Origin: Zoroaster sp. YZ-2022
Lineage: Eukaryota > Echinodermata > Asteroidea > Forcipulatida > Zoroasteridae
DNA length: 64,000 nt
NCBI GenBank assembly: GCA_029582265.1
Contig: CM055830.1
Location: 23,358,163 to 23,422,162, forward strand
Direction of reading: 5' to 3'
This document shows, piece by piece, positions 35,528 to 50,266 of the stretch. Position 1 is the stretch's first letter. Every line of letters starts with the position of its first letter. The position numbers and the translations under genes are program-made. The notes under the pieces are model-generated. The model ran no database searches, was not told where the DNA came from, and saw only the letters and a program-made list of their open reading frames with translations.

Positions 35528-35679
35528 CTACATGAGATGCGAAAGGTGCAGTCTCCGTGGAGCTTGCTGACCGACTTACGTGTATGATGCGGACAGAAGT
35601 GCACACATCAAGTGTGTAGATTCGAGAGAACAATGCGATGTCACAGATAGAGAGATGACCTCTGAAGAAATCGCCGACA

Positions 35680-35759
35680 CGTCTTTTGTTAACGGTGCGA
35701 GCAGGGCCCTTGGTGTTACCAGCTTTCTTCTGTCCTTTCCCACTAACTTTAGGAGGCAT
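35680..35759 (-). pseudogene. H2B N-terminal relic upstream of H4, copy 1
   Basis: The first 27 codons of H2B ([20 protein letters not shown] then RTVNKRR) with its promoter, fused to the H4 5' flank. The junction shares ACGT with the natural H4 flank seen at 28628. The open frame continues to 80 codons of non-histone sequence. Confidence 0.8.
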
Positions 35760-36680
<921 letters not shown>

Positions 36681-37509
36681 ATTGGAAATTGAAGAGAGAG
36701 AACCGAGTAGACCAGGAAAAGTTTTCAGCTGGTGATCGGCGTGAATGGCCCTGAGATAATTCGTGAGGCTACTTATGGCATTTGGAGGGATCCGTGAAGA
36801 CGCGTGCAGCAGCCAATCACGTTGCTTCTCGCATGGATGCGCTCAGAGAGTGGCACCGGCAAGAGATGCAAGATGGACGCCGGCGTCGATCGGTCATTCA
36901 CACAGAAATTAGCCGAAGGTGTCTATGTCCAAAAATATATATACCCCTGACAGTATGTGTGTACGCCTACCAGCCGACCGCACGTTTCCATCACTGACTG
37001 AAATTGCACCGAAAACAGTCTTATTTCTCTTACCTCAAATCCGTGGCTTGTAGTTTTGTACTTGCGTCGATTGCGTACAGATGCCACTGGAACAGTGTTG
37101 TGTACATTCTGTGCAGGCAGACAGTCAGACAGAATAACGTTGTCTTCATTGTAATCTGTGAAAACAATTCAAACACAATAGTGAACGGTAAATCACCGTG
37201 TTATGTAATTTTAAATGCAACTGTTTGAAGAGAACAAAGCATTGATCAGTTTCTAACGTGCCGATGGTGGAAACGTTCGGTAGTGCAGTACACAGGTTCA
37301 TGCATTCATTTATTCAATTACTTATACTTATTTACCTATCTATCTATCTATCTGTCTGTCTGTCTCTCTGAAGAACATATTGTTTGAATGTAGCCAAAGT
37401 GATTTTGTTGACAAGAGAAAAGTAATGTTTCATTTTCTTTTAAAAATACTACTAATAAATCCAGAACAATGTAAGACATAATGTGAAATCTCTCTTTGGA
37501 AGGTGTGGT

Positions 37510-37525
37510 GGCTCTGAAAAGAGCC
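37510..37525 (-). promoter_or_regulatory. Histone 3' stem-loop of H2B copy 3
   Basis: Canonical 16-nt element 28 nt after the H2B stop. Confidence 0.9.
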
Positions 37526-37552
37526 GTTTTGGATGAACGCCCACAGGCGAGC

Positions 37553-37920
<368 letters not shown>

Positions 37921-38005
37921 GGTGGCTGCAGAGGTTTCTCTTGATTGTTAGTTGTTCTGAGTAAGGGTGGTTCTGGTGGATTGATTGTGCTCCGTCTATC
38001 GTTTT

Positions 38006-38068
38006 GTTTTATAGCGTTCTCAGCAGATCATCCAGCATCCACTACAGGCCATTGTTTAATTTCCCGCC
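38006..38068 (-). promoter_or_regulatory. H2B promoter (TATA and E2F-like site), copy 3
   Basis: TATAAAAC on the minus strand (38006-38013), 86 nt before the ATG, and TTTCCCGCC on the plus strand (38060-38068). Confidence 0.6.
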
Positions 38069-38657
38069 TAAACCACGACGCTTGTTGCCTACTCAAGCGT
38101 TTACACGTACTTGGTCGCCTTCACAGCTAGCCATCCCCCTCCTACCAAGTATGCTTGCCTTACGAATAGTTTTAAAACTGATAGCTGAAATAAATTGTCA
38201 GTGACTGAAACTTAACACACGCATTCCGAACGGACGTAGACAGAACATAACGACTGGGCCCGATGGTATAGTGTTATTGCTGCCCGGAATTATAAATTCT
38301 AAGGAAAAGTGACGTGAGATGAGAGAACGATCATAGTCAACCACTAAAGGTCTTGTAATGTAAATGATGAACGTTTGTACGGTAAAACGTTATATTATTC
38401 CACCGTCTTTTGGTATCGCCAGATGCTATTTTTTATTATGTTTATTGATTTCTTTATTGATTGATTTTTTTAATTCTTATATATGGGGGGGGGGGGGGGC
38501 TGGGTTTTCGGGATACTGTGTGAAGGCCAGAGTTGCTTCTATATAAGGAAAATGATAATGATAATGACAACGACAAAAAAAATAATAAACACTACAGTTA
38601 ACCAAAGTGATAAAAGTAGATATGTGAAGAAAAAAATCTCTTTTAAGAAGATGTGGT

Positions 38658-38673
38658 GGCTCTGAAAAGAGCC
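38658..38673 (-). promoter_or_regulatory. Histone 3' stem-loop of H3 copy 3
   Basis: Canonical 16-nt element. Confidence 0.9.
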
Positions 38674-38699
38674 GTTATATTTTATTTTGTTGAGATGTC

Positions 38700-39132
<433 letters not shown>

Positions 39133-39167
39133 TCAAATTGAATGTTGAAGTCCGAGTCCAGCCAGCT

Positions 39168-39229
39168 CTTAAAGGCACCGGGGATGCACGTCGAGTTTCA
39201 CCGGTGACAATAGCAAGCTTCGTGATTGG
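39168..39229 (-). promoter_or_regulatory. H3 promoter (CCAAT and TATA-like), copy 3
   Basis: CCTTTAAG at 39168-39175 and CCAAT at 39225-39229 on the minus strand, as in copy 2. Confidence 0.55.
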
Positions 39230-39250
39230 ACGACTTTGACAAGCCCGCCA

Positions 39251-39571
<321 letters not shown>

Positions 39572-39734
39572 CTAACTGAGCACTACATGAGATGCGAAAG
39601 GTGCAGTCTCCGTGGAGCTTGCTGACCGACTTACGTGTATGATGCGGACAGAAGTGCACACATCAAGTGTGTAGATTCGAGAGAACAATGCGATGTCACA
39701 GATAGAGAGATGACCTCTGAAGAAATCGCCGACA

Positions 39735-39814
39735 CGTCTTTTGTTAACGGTGCGAGCAGGGCCCTTGGTGTTACCAGCTTTCTTCTGTCCTTTCCCACTA
39801 ACTTTAGGAGGCAT
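39735..39814 (-). pseudogene. H2B N-terminal relic upstream of H4, copy 2
   Basis: Identical to 35680-35759: 27 H2B codons with promoter, joined to the H4 5' flank at ACGT. Confidence 0.8.
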
Positions 39815-40735
<921 letters not shown>

Positions 40736-41611
40736 ATTGGAAATTGAAGAGAGAACCGAGTAGACCCAGGAAAAGTTTTTCAGCTGGTGATCGGCGTGAA
40801 TGGCCCTGAGATAATTCATTGAGGCTACTTATGGCATTTGGAGGGATCCGTGAAGACGCGTGCAGCAACCAATCACGTTGCTTCTCGCATGGATGCGCTC
40901 AGAGAGTGGCACCGGCAGAGATGCAAGATGGACGCCGGCGTCGATCGGTCATTCACACACAGAAATTAGCCGAAGGTGTCTATGTCCAAAAATATATATA
41001 CCCCTGACAGTGTGTGTGTGTACGCCTACCAGCCGACCACGTTTCCATCACTGACTGAAATTGCACCGAAAACAGTCTTATTTCTCTTACCTCAAATCCG
41101 TGACATGGTTTGTACTTGCGTCGATTGCGTACAGATGCCACTGGAACAGTGTTATTGTACATTCTGTGCAGGCAGACAGTCAGACAGAATAACGTTGTCT
41201 TCATTGTAATCTGTGAAAACAGATTCAAACACAATAGTGAACGGTAAATCACCGTGTTATGTAATTTTAAATGCAACTGTTTGAAGAAGAACAAAGCATT
41301 GATCAGTTTCTAACGTGCCGATGGTGGAAACGTTCGGTAATGCGATACAGGTTCTACATGCATTCATTTATTCAATTACTTATACTTATTTACTATCTAT
41401 CTATCTGTCTGTCTGTCTGTCTCTGAAGAACATATTGTTTGAATGTAGCCAAAGTGATTTTGTTGACAAGAGAAAAGTAACGTTTCATTTTCTTTTAAAA
41501 TATACTACTAATAAATCAGAACACGTATGACATGTGTGAAATCTCTCTTTGGAAGGTGCTGTGGTGGTATTCAAAGAAAAGCCGTTTGGATTGAACGCCC
41601 ACGGGCGGAGC

Positions 41612-42001
41612 TTATTTCTTAGTGGTGTGTAGGTGACCGCCTTGTCCCCTCACTGACTGCATATGTTTGGCCAGCTCTCCTGGAAGAAGAAGACGCACAG
41701 CAGGTCTGGATCTCGCGACTGGTGATGGTTGATTTTTTGTTTGTAGTTAATGCTAGGAAGGCAGGAGGACTGCCTGCTGCGATGCATCAACATACATCAT
41801 TAATAAAGGCTGTTCATGAGTGCTCAATCGCTTTGCTTGAGATGCCTAGTGTCCCGGGGTGCACTTGTTTCATCACCTTAGTAGATGTAGATGTATAGCT
41901 CTCCTTGCGGCGGCGACGTCTTTTGTTAACAGTGCGACCGCAGGGGTGCCCTTGGTGTTACCAGCTTTCTTCTGTCCTTTCCCACTAACTTTAGGAGGCA
42001 T
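41612..42001 (-). pseudogene. Histone H2B, copy 4 (many indels)
   Basis: ATG at 42001, former stop at 41612. The text is recognisable H2B with at least ten small insertions. The stem-loop near 41566-41583 is also disrupted. Insertions increase toward the N gap, suggesting sequence error rather than decay. Confidence 0.7.
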
Positions 42002-42836
42002 GGTGGCTGCAGAGGTTTCTCTTGATTTGTTAGTTGTTGTTCTGAGTAAAGGGTGGTTCTGGGTGGATTGATTGTGCTCCGTCTATCGCTTTGTTTTATA
42101 GCGTTCTCAACAGATCATCAGCATCCACTACGAGAGCCATTGTTTAATTTCCCGCGCCTAAACGCAACCGACGCTTGTTGCCTACCTACTCAAGCGTTTA
42201 CGTACTTCCTGAGTCGCCTTCACAGCTAGCCACATCCCTCCTACCAAGTATGCTTGCCTTCACAGAATACAGTTTTAAAACTGATAGCTGAAATAAATTG
42301 TCAGTGACTGAAACTTAACACACGCATTCCGGAACAGACGTAGACAGAACATAACGACTGGGGCCCTGATGGTATAGTGTTATTGCTGCCTGGGAATTAT
42401 AAATTCTAAGGAAAAGTGACGTGAGATAGAGAACGATCACCAGGTCCAACCACTAAAAGGAATACTTGGTAAATGATGGAACGTTTGTAGCAGTAAACGT
42501 TATATTCCACCGTCTTTGGTATCGCCGAATGCGTTATTTTTTATTATGTTTATTGATTTCTTTATTGTTGATTGATTTTTTTAAATTCTATATATATTGG
42601 GGGGTGGTTTGAGGGATACTATGTGAAGGCCAGAAAGTTGCTTCTGATATAGCGTGGCCGTGTGATAAAATGATAATGATAATGAATGACAACAACGACA
42701 ACGACGACAAAAATAATAAACACTACAGTTAACCAAAATTGATATAAAAGTGAGACATGTGAAACAAACAAATCTTTTAAAGAAGATATGTGCGGCTCTG
42801 AAAGAAGGCCGTTATGTTTTATTTTGTTGAGATGTC

Positions 42837-42935
42837 TCATGCTCGTCATTCACGCCACGAACACGGCGCGAGCGAGCTGAATGTCCTTGGGTGCCGATGG
42901 TCATACGCTTAGCGTGAATGGCACAAGGTTAAATA
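42837..42935 (-). pseudogene. Histone H3, copy 4 (3' end, cut by gap)
   Basis: The last roughly 30 codons of H3 with several insertions, running into the N gap. A damaged stem-loop lies near 42794-42810. Confidence 0.7.
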
Positions 42936-43435
42936 NNNNNNNNNNNNNNNNNNNNNNNNNNNNNNNNNNNNNNNNNNNNNNNNNNNNNNNNNNNNNNNNN
43001 NNNNNNNNNNNNNNNNNNNNNNNNNNNNNNNNNNNNNNNNNNNNNNNNNNNNNNNNNNNNNNNNNNNNNNNNNNNNNNNNNNNNNNNNNNNNNNNNNNNN
43101 NNNNNNNNNNNNNNNNNNNNNNNNNNNNNNNNNNNNNNNNNNNNNNNNNNNNNNNNNNNNNNNNNNNNNNNNNNNNNNNNNNNNNNNNNNNNNNNNNNNN
43201 NNNNNNNNNNNNNNNNNNNNNNNNNNNNNNNNNNNNNNNNNNNNNNNNNNNNNNNNNNNNNNNNNNNNNNNNNNNNNNNNNNNNNNNNNNNNNNNNNNNN
43301 NNNNNNNNNNNNNNNNNNNNNNNNNNNNNNNNNNNNNNNNNNNNNNNNNNNNNNNNNNNNNNNNNNNNNNNNNNNNNNNNNNNNNNNNNNNNNNNNNNNN
43401 NNNNNNNNNNNNNNNNNNNNNNNNNNNNNNNNNNN
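42936..43435. other. Assembly gap (500 N)
   Basis: Exactly 500 N, within H3 copy 4 on one side and a Penelope-like element on the other. The number of histone units is therefore unknown. Confidence 1.
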
Positions 43436-43905
43436 GTTTGTTGTGGGTTGGAAGCCCTGGTTGCCGGTGGAACACATCGATGCCTGCTGCTTTGTCGGGG
43501 AGGATGCGTTGTAGTTTGTGAGACGTCGAACCTAGATAGGGGAGAGACAAGCAGAGAGGTTAGATCCCACTTACCTTGCTTTTGGGTTTGGAACCGGCTT
43601 CCTGTGCTGATCTTGTTGTGATTGTAACCGTTGCAGGTTTGAGGGTAGTTCGGATGTGCTGTAGTTCCTTGGGAAGGCTGTCCTTGTCACAAATGTTGTA
43701 GGCGCGTTGTACGAGCGTACGTTGTTGACCGATGACTTGATGCTTGGATGATGGAAGGAGCGCTGGTTCAGGTACCGATCTGTGTGCGTGGGCTTTCTGT
43801 AGACGTTGTGGTGTAGGAGCCGTCTGGGTTTCTGGAAATGCCGCAACATCAAGGGAACGCGATCTTGTCATCTTCTTCCGTTTCCATGGTGAAACTTGAT
43901 GCTCC
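43436..43905 (-). pseudogene. Penelope-like element reverse transcriptase, C-terminal part
   Basis: On the minus strand, from right to left: FTMETEEDDKIAF (about 43890-43850), NVYRKPTHTDRYLNQRSFHH (about 43800-43745), RTLVQRAYNICDKDSLPKEL and QHIRTTL (about 43715-43640), then the linker SLPYLGSTSHKLQRIL (about 43548-43500). 'VYRKPTHTDRYL' is characteristic of Penelope-like reverse transcriptases. Pieces lie in different frames, so at least three frameshifts exist. The catalytic YADD part is not included. It lies head to head with the endonuclease fragment that follows. Confidence 0.75.
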
Positions 43906-44290
43906 GGGTGTTGCAAGGACAAACCGGACCCAAACAACAGAGCGGGAGTCTACCGGATCCCTGTGAGTGCGGTAAGGTGCACATCGGCGTGAAACAAAAC
44001 GCAAACCTCCCCATCCAGATTGAAGGAACACCGAGCACACGGCCGCAGAGGAGATTTCGAGAAGTCCGCCATCGTCAGGCACTCGCATCAGCGACCACCA
44101 AATCGACTGGCAGGCAGCCCAACTCATCACACTCCATCGACGCATGGCTTTACCCAGACGCATCAGAGAGGCCATCGAGATCGTCAAACGACGACACTGT
44201 ACCACAGGACATCGGTTTCTTCATCAGCGACATTTGGCGACCTATACTACAGACTGAAGAGATCTTCTATATCCAAAGTCCATAACCCAC
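43906..44290 (+). pseudogene. Penelope-like element GIY-YIG endonuclease fragment
   Basis: On the plus strand AGVYRIP and CECGKVHIG (about 43940-43992, different frames) correspond to the GIY-YIG nuclease start. RLKEHRAHGRRGDFEKSAI follows at about 44012-44068, and then a helical C-terminal part with DIGFFISDIWRPIL (about 44208-44250). Several frameshifts are present. In an intact element the nuclease follows the RT in the same orientation; here it points away from it. Confidence 0.65.
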
Positions 44291-44625
44291 CAGACGGGGA
44301 TCCCCATATCCTAAGTCAACCACCCTCCTTCCCTAGGTGCTTGTTAACAACTGATTCAGTTCAGTGAGCACATTCCTCTCCCCAACCCTAGGATCCTAGT
44401 CTCATAGTCTCACAGTTTCCTCGCCTGCGCGCCTCAACGAACTAATCCTCCAGCATCCATTCATGGGATGATCCTCCAGCAGCCTACGGCAGCAGCATTT
44501 TCCAGAGTCCGGCATTCTCCTGAGGACGATCAGAGCATACTGATCGAAACGTCGAGTTGTACCCCGTTCTTTTCAGAACCACTACTACTCAATTGAGATT
44601 CCACATGGTGTCACCGAACTTATCA
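44291..44625 (+). mobile_element. Penelope-like element 3' region with hammerhead-like motif
   Basis: Non-coding 3' part. CTGAGGA (44520-44526), a stem CGATCAG/CTGATCG (44527-44546) and AAACGTC (44547-44553) form the hammerhead-like fold reported for Penelope-like elements. The G of the GAAA core would also have to close the stem, so self-cleavage is doubtful. The end (GTTCTTTTCAGAACC, then CTCAATTGAG and cacatggtgtcacc) is shared with the hairpin clusters at 3782-3833 and its copies. Confidence 0.6.
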
Positions 44626-46630
44626 TCCTCACCATGCAAAGCTACAAGTTTACCTAAGCTTTTATTAAGTCAAACCATATTCAATGTATGAAATTTATTA
44701 AAACAGCACAATAAAAGTTCTTTTCATAAAACATTTGCACACAATACACGTTGTAAATGCTATATGCGAGGTGCCCGGAAGTTAAGATTATCGCGAAAAT
44801 TGTACGTTCTCGAGGTCAACTTACACAGTCTATTGCGAATTAGTCCAAAAGTGGACGGAACAATCTGATTGGTCGGAAACTGCAAAAGCCTTACATAACA
44901 TGAATAGTCAAACCAAACTTCTACATGCAGTTGGAGGAGATGTACTCAACGATTCCATTTAAACTGTAGGTAAGACGTTTTTTTTGTAGAGAAGGAATTA
45001 TGTATTTTATTTTGTGCTTTTTACAACTCTAAGATCTCATTAAATTTACCTATACATTTTAAATACTATTTACGTACCAAGCACTATACAAATTTAATAT
45101 CGAATGAATATTACAGAAACAAATTTAAGCGAGTGTAACCTGTTAGTAATAGACGCGGCCTACAAGGTTTTTGTGGCCTCCTGATTGGCCATCTCTCTAG
45201 CATCCGTATTATGTAAATTTTAGCTATGAAAGCATGAATATCCCACAAACACAAGAGGTCAAGTCTGAGATGTTAGGGCTGTGATAGCCAGTAGGGTAAA
45301 CGGCGTTTCGCGTGGCTGATGCAGACAAAAATAACCGCGATCTCAGACTTTAAATCAAATTCTCACCCAGCTCATTCGCCGCATTATTCTCGCCCGCTCC
45401 CAGTACTTCCCAAACAATAGACACAATCGGCGACCGGAGTCACGTAACTCATAGTGGGTATAAAATGTAAACAAACCAAGCAAGCGACGCGCAGTGTATG
45501 GAATTGAAAGCATGCTTCTTCTGAGTGCTTCTGCTGAACAACTTACAAGGCACATCATAGACGTTGCATTTGTTGGTTGGAACACGAGTTAAGTTCTCTA
45601 AATCGATCGGAGATGTTCCCAATTTTAATTTCCAAACATTATGCACATTATCAATGCGCGAAGAAGTTTTATCCGGGAATTAGGGCAAGGCTCGGCCACC
45701 ATTCATTTTGGGGCGATATTCAATGTTTGTTCAACTCTTTTATATAAAAATACACCACAGACTTTAAAAACGAAATTTTCACAACTTTAGAAAAAATTCA
45801 ATGTTGAAAAACGTAACTACATTTTCCAGTCGGCAGCAAAGAACGTCAATGTCGCTTTTTGGGGACCTTCGTATTTTAACGTTTTCGACTTAGTGTTCAA
45901 CCGAGTTTGCGTCACTAAATGATCGATATCTTCACAACGGTCGCAGCTGGATGAAAATTACACATTAGACAGTTCATTAGTTATTCCTCACCTCAGTAAA
46001 GTATAATTTTCTATCTGAAGCGATGTGGATTAAACAGATTTTTTAATTTGCAGCTATCCAGAACCGGGAAAATCTGAAACCGGGAAAACGACTGTTAGTA
46101 AATACAGTAGAGTAGTACGCCAGTCTCCTGCGACTTTGACAAAGTCACAAAGCATTACGTGAATTCCAGAGCCTAAATTGCACAGAGATTCTAGAATGAA
46201 TACCGTATAACATGATTTTGAACATTCAGTTTGCCTTCCCTTGCCATTCAGCAATGGGTCGTTGTTTTTAAACCCTCCATGGAGTTGCCTAGTGTTTATA
46301 CACAGCGCGCGCACTGCTGGTTTGTTGTTATTTTGTACCCACTATACATCACATGACCACTACTAGCTCTGAGTCGCCGATTGTGTCTATTATATTTCCC
46401 TCACGAATTTTAACGAGACTGCTCTCTCCATGCATTACCGTGTATGGAGGCAGTACCAATAATTTGTATGCGGCCCGGCTCTGGTGAAAACCATAGGGGA
46501 AAAAATAGAAACGAAACTGGTGCTAGCCTTTAGTCAAGACGCACGCAGCAACTCCCGAAAAAAAGACTACGTCTTTACTAGCACGTAATTGTGTTGATGC
46601 TTCCTAAACCTCCAGAAATATAAATAACTA
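44626..46630. other. No recognisable feature
   Basis: About 2 kb of moderately AT-rich, apparently clean sequence. Short ORFs (for example minus 45355-45585 and 46054-46314) show no family resemblance. A donor-like 'ctgtaggtaagac' at 44963 is not supported by a convincing exon. Confidence 0.4.
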
Positions 46631-47664
46631 GATGTATAGAGTTTGTAAAAAACAAACTCAAGGTGTTTGGTTATTTATCATGTTATGCGTCATCACCTAA
46701 AGTTGTTTAAAATGCAAAATGAATCCAAAATGTTAAGTTATGAACATTGTATAAGTTTGTATTTAATAGTAATTGCAGAAATAAAGAGCCTATTTTAAGT
46801 GTACTATGAATTAAAGAGCTTTTGATTATCAGATTATTTGTCTTTCTCCCAGTTATGATAAACAAAACATTTAAGAAATCTAATCCTTAATAGAACGCCC
46901 ATTATTACAGCTAACATTGGGAGACATTGCAGGTACGAGCCAAGCCAGGCAGCTATTTTTTCTGCGGTACAATTCCTCATTCACTTACAAATTCCCATAA
47001 AAATCTAATGTTACAAAGGTTCTTCAATAGTTCATTCACCAACAACTTGCACGAGCATGTTAGTCTAGTGAGTAGAATGCTCGTTCTCAAGGTGTTTGGT
47101 TGTTCATCATGTTATGACGTCATCACCTAAAAGTTGTTTAAAATACATTAAGTCTGAACTTAATGGTGCCAAGTGCGACTTGACAAGAGACTACGGCTAT
47201 GGAGTTAAGTTCAGCATGTGACTTGACTTCAGACTACTAGACCACGGAGCGTGCAATGAAAATGCATTCAGAAATTGTGTTTCGTGACGCATATCAGGCA
47301 TAAGCGTAGAAACAGTTTAATAGATAATTACATGTAAATTCTAATATATAAATACACACTGACAAAACTTGCCAGTTTGGCAGATATTTGCATTTGAACT
47401 TAGAAAACTGTACATTTCAATGGGGATTTTTGTATAATTGAATAGTTCACACGGGCTATGTTTTTTATGTTTCAAATCGGTCCAGTGAGGTAGGGAAGAG
47501 TTTGGAAAGGGGATTCCATATTTGGGAAATATTTGATGTCATTGTAAAGAAATGAACCAGTTTAAAAAAATCTTGCCTCGAATAAAAGGTCTGAACCCGA
47601 CTGCTAAATGAACGTCTGTCCGCCCCCCCCCCCCCCCAGTCCTCTAGCCATTACTCCCGATCTA

Positions 47665-48190
47665 ATCAATGTTCATATAGCCACTTTTGCATATCGTTCT
47701 ATAAATAATCTTAATCCTTCCATATTCACATATTTTTTTGTGTACAACAAAGACATACGTGTACACAATACGAGACAGGCCGATAATGTGCACAAACCAC
47801 GTCCTCGGACTAACATTGTAAAGCAGAGCTTACGTTATCGTGGTAATACTTGTTCTTTGCCTAATACTATGAAAAAATATGTTTCACCACACTCATTCAA
47901 AAAGAATCTTAGTGCATATTATTCAAGTAGCTATTAAGTATGCTTCTTATATTATGTTCTGAATTTTGCTATATGCCTTATTTCAGTTGATCTATCTATC
48001 AATCTAATTAATCTATTATTTATATTATGCTATTATATTTTTTCTGCACAGGGAGTGGCTCTACTCGTTAAGCCTATCAAGGTTTTTTTTAGATCACTTC
48101 CTTTCTCATACTATATATTGTTAATTAATATGTTGAATATCACATTGTATGTACACTGAGAAGAAACAAATAAATGAAATGAAATGAAAT
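47665..48190 (+). mobile_element. CR1/L2-like LINE 3' fragment (absent from copy B)
   Basis: Encodes the RT tail HIATFAYRSINNLNPSIFTY, then NTRQADNVHKPRPRTNIVKQ and SLRYRGNTCSLPNTMKKYVS in an open frame to 47937, typical of Jockey-group LINEs. It ends in (GAAAT)n at about 48172-48190. The corresponding site in copy B (about 58040-58065) continues directly from 'ctttctccc' to 'ggtcgtgg', so insertion occurred after the duplication. It is 5'-truncated. Confidence 0.65.
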
Positions 48191-48943
48191 GGTGTCGTGG
48201 GGTAGTATTCCAATTTAATTGATCATGTGAAAACTTCTAAATTGTCCATACATTTCAATATTTTGGGGTTTCTTTTCCATCCCCACCATCTCACCTTGAG
48301 CTCCTCCCTCTTTAGGCAACCCTGGATCTAACCCTGCCTACATCAAAGACCAATTTGTGAATCTTTTCTCATCTTTAAAAAGTAAACTATTGGTTATTAA
48401 TTGTCAACGTTTTGTGTAAATATTTAAATTGATAAACACATTCTTCGTTAATACACAAAATTAATAAGATATTTAAATAAAGGAAATGTGAAACAACATT
48501 ATCTTTGAATGACACTTCTGCTTTATTTTGTCATGGTCCATGATACTCCTTTCCATCCATTTTGCACCTATCAATAATAATCCATTTCATACAGGATAAA
48601 GGTTATCCAATCTTTTAGGTCTAATTTGCAAAGTACGAAATATTCCAATAAGTGAACCTGTTGTCCCTACCATTAATTGATTTATAGTATTGTTAAATCT
48701 TTAGCACTTAAAAAAAACTTTTACTGGTGCATGAAAAGAAAGTCAGCAGAATTTTTAATTAAAGATAATGGTTAAAGGGCAACATTATCTCAATCTGGTG
48801 AGTAGACTTTCAACAGGTCATGGAATCAGTGTCCTAGCGTAAGATGAACAAAGCGGGTGATTGAAATTACTGGCTCATTTGTTGGCCAGTCTGCAAGGAT
48901 ACGTGTCATATGAAGTTGATGGCCAGGGCAGCTGTAATGCCTG

Positions 48944-49565
48944 TTATTTCTTCATTATAAGTGTATTATATAGTACAGCTGATGCATTGAAGAGTGTGTG
49001 AAGATATGCACTTTCATGTGAAAATCTCTCTGCTTCTCCAGCACCTTCACTGCTGTCTATATCAGTATCAGTACATAATGTATATGAGCCAACTGCAGTC
49101 TCTACCAGTTCTTTTGCAGCAAGAGATTGGCTGTACACCAAGTCAATTGTATTCTTAGTGAATGATCTATGAATTACCAGCATAGGAAATGTACTTTTCA
49201 GATATGTTTTCAGATTGTGGGACCTGTACTTACTGCAGTCAACTCCCTCCACTTCTTGTACGCACTTGATGAAGTTACGATGTAATGACTTTGTGAAAAG
49301 AATTTCATTGTTTTTATTATTCTCTTTGATGACTTTCACAGAATTTTATTTATGCATCATTGTACCAAATAGGTATTTCACCTGATGGATCTTTGCCCTT
49401 GTCAAGAATTGGGTACATACTCATTTAGCAAAGACAATGATAGCAAACTTCTAACCCCACAAGATCTTTATCTTCGATTTGCAAAGTAACCTCATCCTTC
49501 CATTGGGCTGCTTCAAACAGTTGGCATGCAATCAAGGTTTGGCACTGTGAATACTTATCACAGGT
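48944..49565 (-). pseudogene. Possible captured gene, family unrecognised (copy A)
   Basis: Two minus-strand coding-like stretches. 49565-49435 reads CDKYSQCQTLIACQLFEAAQ and VTLQIEDKDLVGLEVCYHCL with a CxxxxxxC...YHxxC pattern. 49339-48944 is an open 131-codon frame, MKVIKENNKNNEILFTKSLH to ASAVLYNTLIMKK, containing YRSHNLKTYLKSTFPMLVIH. The pattern 'DLV..EV.YH..C' followed by an 'LK..L...F' segment recalls a large family of uncharacterised, transposon-linked proteins in marine invertebrates; I cannot assign a function. A stop and a frame change separate the two parts. In copy B the same region is present but garbled and interrupted. Confidence 0.4.
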
Positions 49566-49844
49566 TTTTTTCTCAATTTTCTTGGTTTGTCAGGAGGAAC
49601 TCTGATGAAGACCACGGTTTTCTTCTCTGGGGTTCAGTGCTGCATTCTCACCGCTCAACCTCATCTTGACCTGAATATGTATGAAGAAAGAATGATAAAT
49701 ATTTAATAGAAATAGAGGAATAAGGGAGGGAATGGGCATTGTAGACAGAAAGAGAGGAAAATTAACAAAAGTACACACACAAGACAAGGTAAACAGATAG
49801 AAACGAAAAGCAACATATAACTAGAAATAATTTGACTGCATACT

Positions 49845-50266
49845 AAGCTTGGGCGATAAACACGATAATATCGAATATCGCGATACCTTTGTTATTCGAT
49901 TACAATATCGAGAACCTTTAATTTATCGGCATATCGGCGCATCGCGAATAAAAAATATATCACGATAAAAAAAAAATCGACATTGTGAGTCAAGTCAGAA
50001 ATTCCATGGAAACAAAATCAGAAGTCTTTGAGCTTTTTAGAAATGAGAAACAAAAGCAAACTACTTCAGAAGTACATACACGCTCTGCAAATGAATTTGC
50101 AATTTATTGTGACACTTGTAGAGGGGTACATACAGTGTACCTGTGGTTATCGGCTCTAAAGCAATCATGCATGAATGCAAAAAAAGAATTGCGATATTAT
50201 CGAAGATCGCGATATATGTTTGCCGATATATCGTGGATGAAAAAAAAATCGATATCGCCCAAGCTT
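49845..50266. mobile_element. 422-bp MITE with 14-bp TIRs and 10-bp target duplication
   Basis: Ends are perfect inverted repeats AAGCTTGGGCGATA / TATCGCCCAAGCTT, flanked on both sides by ACTGCATACT (49835-49844 and 50267-50276). The interior is rich in palindromic atcgcgat words. No ORF with similarity to transposases is seen. A 10-bp duplication would fit Mutator-type elements. A degraded copy begins at 60631 in copy B, so the insertion predates the duplication. Confidence 0.8.

Noticed and set aside
47053..47110. tRNA-like A box ('tagtctagtgagtagaatgc')
   Set aside because: There is no matching B box at the right distance and no cloverleaf.
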